10,444 nt of DNA from Bacteroidaceae bacterium. Lineage in GTDB: Bacteria > Bacteroidota > Bacteroidia > Bacteroidales > Bacteroidaceae. Shown here piece by piece: positions 7,431 to 10,444 of this stretch. The notes beneath the pieces are model-generated. The model was not told the DNA's origin. It did no database searches and was given only the letters and a program-made list of their open reading frames with translations. The first letter of the stretch is position 1. Every line of letters starts with the position of its first letter. Location of the stretch: NCBI GenBank assembly GCA_016284115.1, contig JAEEOD010000392.1, forward strand, positions 1 through 10,444. The letters are read 5' to 3'. A program made the translations under genes and the position numbers.

Positions 7431-7438
7431 CAAATATA
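7431..7438 (-). promoter_or_regulatory. Candidate -7 promoter box for the SDR-PAP2 operon
   Basis: Minus-strand TATATTTG matches TAnnTTTG exactly and lies 18 nt before the ATG at 7412 and 9 nt before the ATG at 7421. No good -33 TTG is seen. The box overlaps the TTG at 7433, which argues against that codon as a start. Confidence 0.5.
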
Positions 7439-7472
7439 CAAACTTTTTTAGATAATAAGTGAGAATGGGGCA

Positions 7473-7682
7473 TTAATCATCGCTATTTCTCATCCTAGTG
7501 CCTCCCTAAAACTGACGTGGTATTTGCTATGGGGCGTTCCAATATCTGCTATCATCCGTCGCAGTATCTCCTATGGGGGTATAGAAGATACTGCGATGAC
7601 TCATGGGAAGCCTTCCGACGACCCATGGGAGATATTGCGACGACCCTTGGGAATGCCTCCGTCGAGAGATAGCAATGATTAG
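7473..7682. repeat. 210-bp imperfect palindrome made of 22-bp modules (MITE- or REP-like intergenic element)
   Basis: The stretch is symmetric about 7577/7578. Outer arms 7473-7491 and 7664-7682 match at 16 of 19 positions. Inner arms 7559-7569 (TCGCAGTATCT) and 7586-7596 are perfect 11-bp complements with a 16-nt loop. Between them the right half has three head-to-tail 22-bp units (from 7594, 7616 and 7638; core CGACGACCCATGGGA) and the left half has related units in the opposite orientation (7518, 7540, 7562). The two 105-bp halves align without any net gap, about 60% Watson-Crick by hand count and more if G-T pairs are allowed. It fills most of the gap between the dipeptidase stop and the SDR promoter. 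I see no transposase and no convincing target-site duplication. It may be a mobile non-autonomous repeat, a structured RNA or a terminator for the dipeptidase transcript. Confidence 0.8.
7594..7659 (+). repeat. Three tandem 22-bp repeats
   Basis: Units at 7594-7615, 7616-7637 and 7638-7659 share the pattern CGAYGACYCWTGGGA with a variable tail of 7 bases. The second holds the 8-bp palindrome CCCATGGG (7622-7629). A fourth partial copy may begin at 7660 (CGTCGAGAGAT). They form the right half of the larger palindrome. The unit length is not a multiple of three, so this is not a coding repeat. Confidence 0.75.
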
Positions 7683-7700
7683 CGTTAGAAATGGTCTTTT

Positions 7701-9362
7701 TTAAAGCGAAATGATGTCCTTTGCATCCTCTGGCATCACATATCTGTCACCTGTGCTCTTACCGATGGCTTCGCGGAACATTTGGTCATAGCCAGGAGTA
7801 GAGCGTTGGCCTTGTATTACTACACCATTCTCCGATGGCTTCATGATCTGGTCATTATGTTTCACAGCAATCAGCCTGAACAACTTGTCCCAACGTTCCA
7901 TCATTTGTTTGGTGTAAGTAGCAGTCTTATTGGTAAGATAGGTTGCCTTTTCACGTTTAGTGAGATTCTCTACATCTTTCAACACTTGTTCTTGGTCAGC
8001 TGCATAGAAATCTTCCAACTCTTTTTGTGCATCGCGAAGGTCACCAATCATTACGCTATAACGTGGGTAAATCATGTTAGCTACTACATTGTTTACCCAG
8101 AAAGCACTCTTCTCGCTATAAACATTGCTCTGGTTGTTCTCTCTACGGAAAGCTTCAGGTACTTCCTTAACGCCACAATACACTGGTACATAGGCAATCA
8201 TGTTAGCATCATCACAATTGAAATACATGATACCACCAACATCATCGGGTAACCAACTACGCAATTGTGAAACCAATGTGAAACCAGATTGTGGTGTGCC
8301 AATAGCACGTTCACGGAAATACTTTTTGCCATTCAGTTCCCAGTTCATAGGCAATGGACGGTATGGAGAACTCCAAGGACCGGCACTCATGTCAATTGTC
8401 ATATCCAAAGGAGTGCCTTCATAATGGTCTCGCATGTCGTTCATGATATCGCGAACGGAAACCTTTTGTGCGGGTTTGATATAAAGAGGCAGATGGTCAC
8501 ATACATCAAACTGACCATTGATATATGGTAAGTATTGATCCATCTCAGCCACATCGGCCACATGATGGCGGAAAAAACTCCATACACGAGCATCAGCATA
8601 ACGTACATTCTCAAAAGTCAATGGACAGTATGCGTCACGGAAACTAAAGTCTTCATCCTTTCCTGAATAATAGCCTTTTTCACGGGCAAAAGAGATCACA
8701 TCCTTAGAGTAAAGGCAGTTCTTTGGGTCCTTTAATGGGAACTGGCGAATGCGGGAGATGTTGGCATGAGCACTGATGCAATCGTCAGGAATGCGAATAG
8801 CCACCCAAACGGCTCCTTTACGTCCAGGACCCTTGCCCATGATTTCCAATATCCATGCCTCGTTCTTGTCGCATACGGTTATGGTCTCACCAGTACTATT
8901 ATAGCCATATTCTTGCAATAGGTCGGTCATGATAATAATGGCTTCACGCGCCGTTGCTGAGCGTTCCAGCCCTAATTGCATCATGGTATCATAGTTCAAT
9001 AGACCTTCTGGGTTTTGCAGTTCCAAACGACCATCAAAGGTGGTTTCAACGATGCTCACTTGCTTTTCATTGATATAACCTATCACATCGTAAGTATATT
9101 CCACTTGATCTATGTATCCTCTTACCTGCCCGTTATTGCCCCAACCACGTATGGCAATCTTTTCTCCTGGTTCATGTCTCCCACCAGGTGTACGGCTCAT
9201 GGAACCAGCAAAACCATATCCATCACAATTATAGGTGCAAATAACTGAGCCGTCAACAGAAGCGGCTTTCCCTACTATCAAATTGGTACAAGCCTTAACG
9301 GGGTTAAAAAGTTGTATGGCCGCGATAGCCAAGATTGATACAAAGAGTTGTTTAATTCTCAT
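7701..9362 (-). CDS. Secreted C69-family dipeptidase (Ntn-hydrolase)
   Basis: A 553-residue protein with a signal peptide: MRIKQ, a hydrophobic stretch (about 6-19) and a cut before C25 in VKA-CTNLIVGK. In the C69 family (type member dipeptidase A of Lactobacillus) the cysteine that becomes the mature N-terminus is the nucleophile of the Ntn-hydrolase fold, and ACTNLIVGKAASVDGSVI is the matching motif. K23 at position -2 does not fit a lipobox, so this is not read as a lipoprotein. Further family landmarks are GYINEKQVSIVETTFDGR, NEAWILEIMGKGPGRKGAVWVA (split by its conserved glycines) and ISAHANISRI. It probably cleaves dipeptides in the periplasm. The frame extends upstream to a TTG at 9422, but those 20 residues (AT-rich, charged) precede a normal signal peptide and are rejected as a start. 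It is divergent from the serine hydrolase gene (107-bp gap) and followed by the palindromic repeat. Confidence 0.93.
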   Translation of the reverse strand: MRIKQLFVSILAIAAIQLFNPVKACTNLIVGKAASVDGSVICTYNCDGYGFAGSMSRTPGGRHEPGEKIAIRGWGNNGQVRGYIDQVEYTYDVIGYINEKQVSIVETTFDGRLELQNPEGLLNYDTMMQLGLERSATAREAIIIMTDLLQEYGYNSTGETITVCDKNEAWILEIMGKGPGRKGAVWVAIRIPDDCISAHANISRIRQFPLKDPKNCLYSKDVISFAREKGYYSGKDEDFSFRDAYCPLTFENVRYADARVWSFFRHHVADVAEMDQYLPYINGQFDVCDHLPLYIKPAQKVSVRDIMNDMRDHYEGTPLDMTIDMSAGPWSSPYRPLPMNWELNGKKYFRERAIGTPQSGFTLVSQLRSWLPDDVGGIMYFNCDDANMIAYVPVYCGVKEVPEAFRRENNQSNVYSEKSAFWVNNVVANMIYPRYSVMIGDLRDAQKELEDFYAADQEQVLKDVENLTKREKATYLTNKTATYTKQMMERWDKLFRLIAVKHNDQIMKPSENGVVIQGQRSTPGYDQMFREAIGKSTGDRYVMPEDAKDIISL

Positions 9363-9409
9363 ATTCGTAGTCTTTTTAATTAAATAATGTGCAATTTTCG
9401 TTATTTTTA

Positions 9410-9439
9410 TTGAGAATTGCAAACAATGTTATAATTTTG
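9410..9439 (+). promoter_or_regulatory. Complete Bacteroidetes-type promoter for the serine hydrolase gene
   Basis: TTG (9410-9412), a 19-nt spacer, then TAATTTTG (9432-9439) fit the TTG-N19-TAnnTTTG promoter of Bacteroidetes exactly. The ATG at 9470 follows 30 nt later, giving an AT-rich leader of roughly 25 nt. I find no equally good element for the divergent dipeptidase gene in the same 107-bp gap. Confidence 0.6.
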
Positions 9440-9469
9440 TGGTATTACAATCATTAAATATTAAAAGCA

Positions 9470-10444
9470 ATGAAAAAGAAACTACTTTTTGCCGGTATGT
9501 TGTTATTAGCATTGACAGCATGCAAGAGCGGCAGCAAGCAGGAGGCTGTTGAAATCATAGACCTGCCACGAGTTGAAACGACTGCTGCTGTATCTTCAGC
9601 AATGGACAATTATCTCAAAGGTGTAGAGGAGGCAAAGCAAGATTTGCACAGCATCATGGTGGTACAACATGGTAACGTAATTTACCAGAAATGGTTAAGC
9701 GAAGGTGAGGAAAGCAAGCCTCATGTGCTCCATTCTGTTAGCAAGACCTTCACTTCTGCTGCTGTAGGTTTGGCTATCTCAGAGGGTAAACTCAAACTGA
9801 CTGATAAGCTGGTGAGTTTCTTCCCAGACAAGTTGCCAGCAGAACAGAGTGACAACTTGAAGGCTATCACTGTGCGCGATTTATTGACAATGAACTGTGG
9901 CCATGACACCGATCCAACACGTATTGTTCGCAATGCTGAGGATGGAGACTGGATTAAAGCTTTCTTGGCTTATCCTGTGGATCATCAGCCTGGTACATTC
10001 TATTGTTATAACAGTCTTGGTACTTATATGCTTTCTGCTATTGTACAGCAGGTTACTGGCGAGAAGGTGGTGGATTACCTCAATACACGTTTGTTCGAGC
10101 CGTTGAATATTGACAAGCCTCAGTGGGACGAGAGTCCACAGGGTATCAACACTGGTGGTTGGGGTCTTTATCTCAAGACTGAAGACTTGGCAAAGATGGG
10201 TCAACTCATTCTTCAGGGTGGCAAGTGGAACGGTAAGCAAGTGTTACCAGCCGACTATGTGGCAGAGATGCAGAAACCTCAGGTGCCATGTGTGCCTTCG
10301 GGTGTGAAGCCACAGGATGCTGAAAAGATTGGTTTGACAAAAGAGAATAGTGACTGGGTACAGGGCTATGGCTACCAGATGTGGCGTTGCCGTCATAATG
10401 CTTTCCGTGCAGATGGAGCTAATGGACAGTATATTATCATCATT
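9470..10444 (+). CDS. Lipoprotein serine hydrolase, beta-lactamase/class C fold (C-terminus outside window)
   Basis: A total of 325 codons are visible and the frame is still open at the window end. The N-terminus MKKKLLFAGMLLLALTAC is a lipoprotein signal with lipobox L15-T-A-C18. The beta-lactamase (PF00144-type) core starts near residue 44. It has the nucleophile motif S89-V-S-K92 in LHSVSKTFTSAAVG (SxxK), then VRDLLTMNCGHDTD (135-148), and the second motif as Y180-N-S182 in PGTFYCYNSLGTYML, where a YxN or YNS form is usual. GGWGLYLKTEDLAKMGQLIL and FRADGANGQ (312-320) match the later conserved parts of the family; the last lies where the KTG/HxG box is expected. Members include esterases, D-aminopeptidases and penicillin-binding-protein-like enzymes, and true beta-lactamase activity is not implied. 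It should sit on a membrane facing the periplasm or the outside. It is divergent from the C69 dipeptidase, with its own strong-looking promoter. Confidence 0.92.
   Translation, partial: MKKKLLFAGMLLLALTACKSGSKQEAVEIIDLPRVETTAAVSSAMDNYLKGVEEAKQDLHSIMVVQHGNVIYQKWLSEGEESKPHVLHSVSKTFTSAAVGLAISEGKLKLTDKLVSFFPDKLPAEQSDNLKAITVRDLLTMNCGHDTDPTRIVRNAEDGDWIKAFLAYPVDHQPGTFYCYNSLGTYMLSAIVQQVTGEKVVDYLNTRLFEPLNIDKPQWDESPQGINTGGWGLYLKTEDLAKMGQLILQGGKWNGKQVLPADYVAEMQKPQVPCVPSGVKPQDAEKIGLTKENSDWVQGYGYQMWRCRHNAFRADGANGQYIIII

Noticed and set aside
7596..7682. Short open frame of 28 codons (starting MTHGKPSDD) inside the palindromic repeat
   Set aside because: It runs through the 22-bp repeats, whose length shifts the frame from unit to unit, and has no promoter or ribosome site; chance reading through a structured repeat is more likely.
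7473..7682. CRISPR array
   Set aside because: The 22-bp units are directly adjacent with no spacers, are diverged from each other and reverse orientation at the centre; no cas gene is near.
7441..7700. Insertion sequence remnant with transposase
   Set aside because: No frame in the gap encodes transposase-like sequence and no clear target-site duplication flanks the palindrome.
7782..8252. A 156-codon plus-strand open frame
   Set aside because: It is the antisense shadow of the C69 dipeptidase gene and lacks a plausible start context or family signature.
9363..9422. N-terminal extension of the C69 dipeptidase from a TTG at 9422
   Set aside because: The added 20 residues precede a complete signal peptide beginning at the ATG at 9362, and the bases look like an AT-rich intergenic leader.
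9470..10444. Antibiotic-resistance beta-lactamase
   Set aside because: SxxK and the fold match the broad PF00144 group, but the Y-N-S second motif and lipoprotein form are typical of the esterase/peptidase-like members; no resistance role can be claimed.

Overview
The window looks like chromosomal DNA from a Bacteroidales bacterium, probably in or near Prevotellaceae/Bacteroidaceae. The evidence is moderate GC, AT-rich gaps, TAnnTTTG-type -7 boxes instead of -10 TATAAT, little use of Shine-Dalgarno sites, and gene families typical of the order (long YfhO protein, C69 dipeptidase, PrtC-like U32 protein, SDR plus PAP2_3 pair). The genus is an inference. No tRNA, rRNA, phage gene, transposase or CRISPR array was seen.

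Layout. (1) 1-4322, minus strand: a run read from right to left of U32/TrhP-like protein, hotdog acyl-CoA thioesterase (4-nt overlap), dprA (20-nt gap), then, after an 81-bp gap with its own -7 box, the first 478 codons of a YfhO-family membrane protein that leaves the window at base 1. (2) 4323-4423: a 101-bp divergent control region with overlapping promoter elements. (3) 4424-5407, plus strand: a DusB-like tRNA-dihydrouridine synthase, convergent with the next block after only 23 nt. (4) 5431-7412, minus strand: an extended SDR reductase/epimerase and a PAP2_3 (Aur1-like) membrane phosphotransferase that overlap by 10 nt and form a two-gene operon, probably for membrane lipids. (5) 7473-7682: an intergenic 210-bp imperfect palindrome built from 22-bp modules. 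(6) 7701-9362, minus strand: an exported C69 dipeptidase. (7) 9470-10444, plus strand: a lipoprotein serine hydrolase of the beta-lactamase/class C fold, divergent from the dipeptidase and cut by the window end.

How the genes relate. The U32 protein and the Dus enzyme, which share one control region, both belong to families that modify uridines in tRNA. The SDR/PAP2 pair is the best candidate for a functional module in lipid (sphingolipid or phosphoinositol-type) metabolism. The two exported hydrolases at the right end may act on peptides or cell-wall fragments in the periplasm.

Most genes here are ordinary housekeeping families. The feature least explained by genes is the palindromic repeat at 7473-7682: its outer arms, inner arms and 22-bp modules all share the same centre of symmetry (7577/7578).
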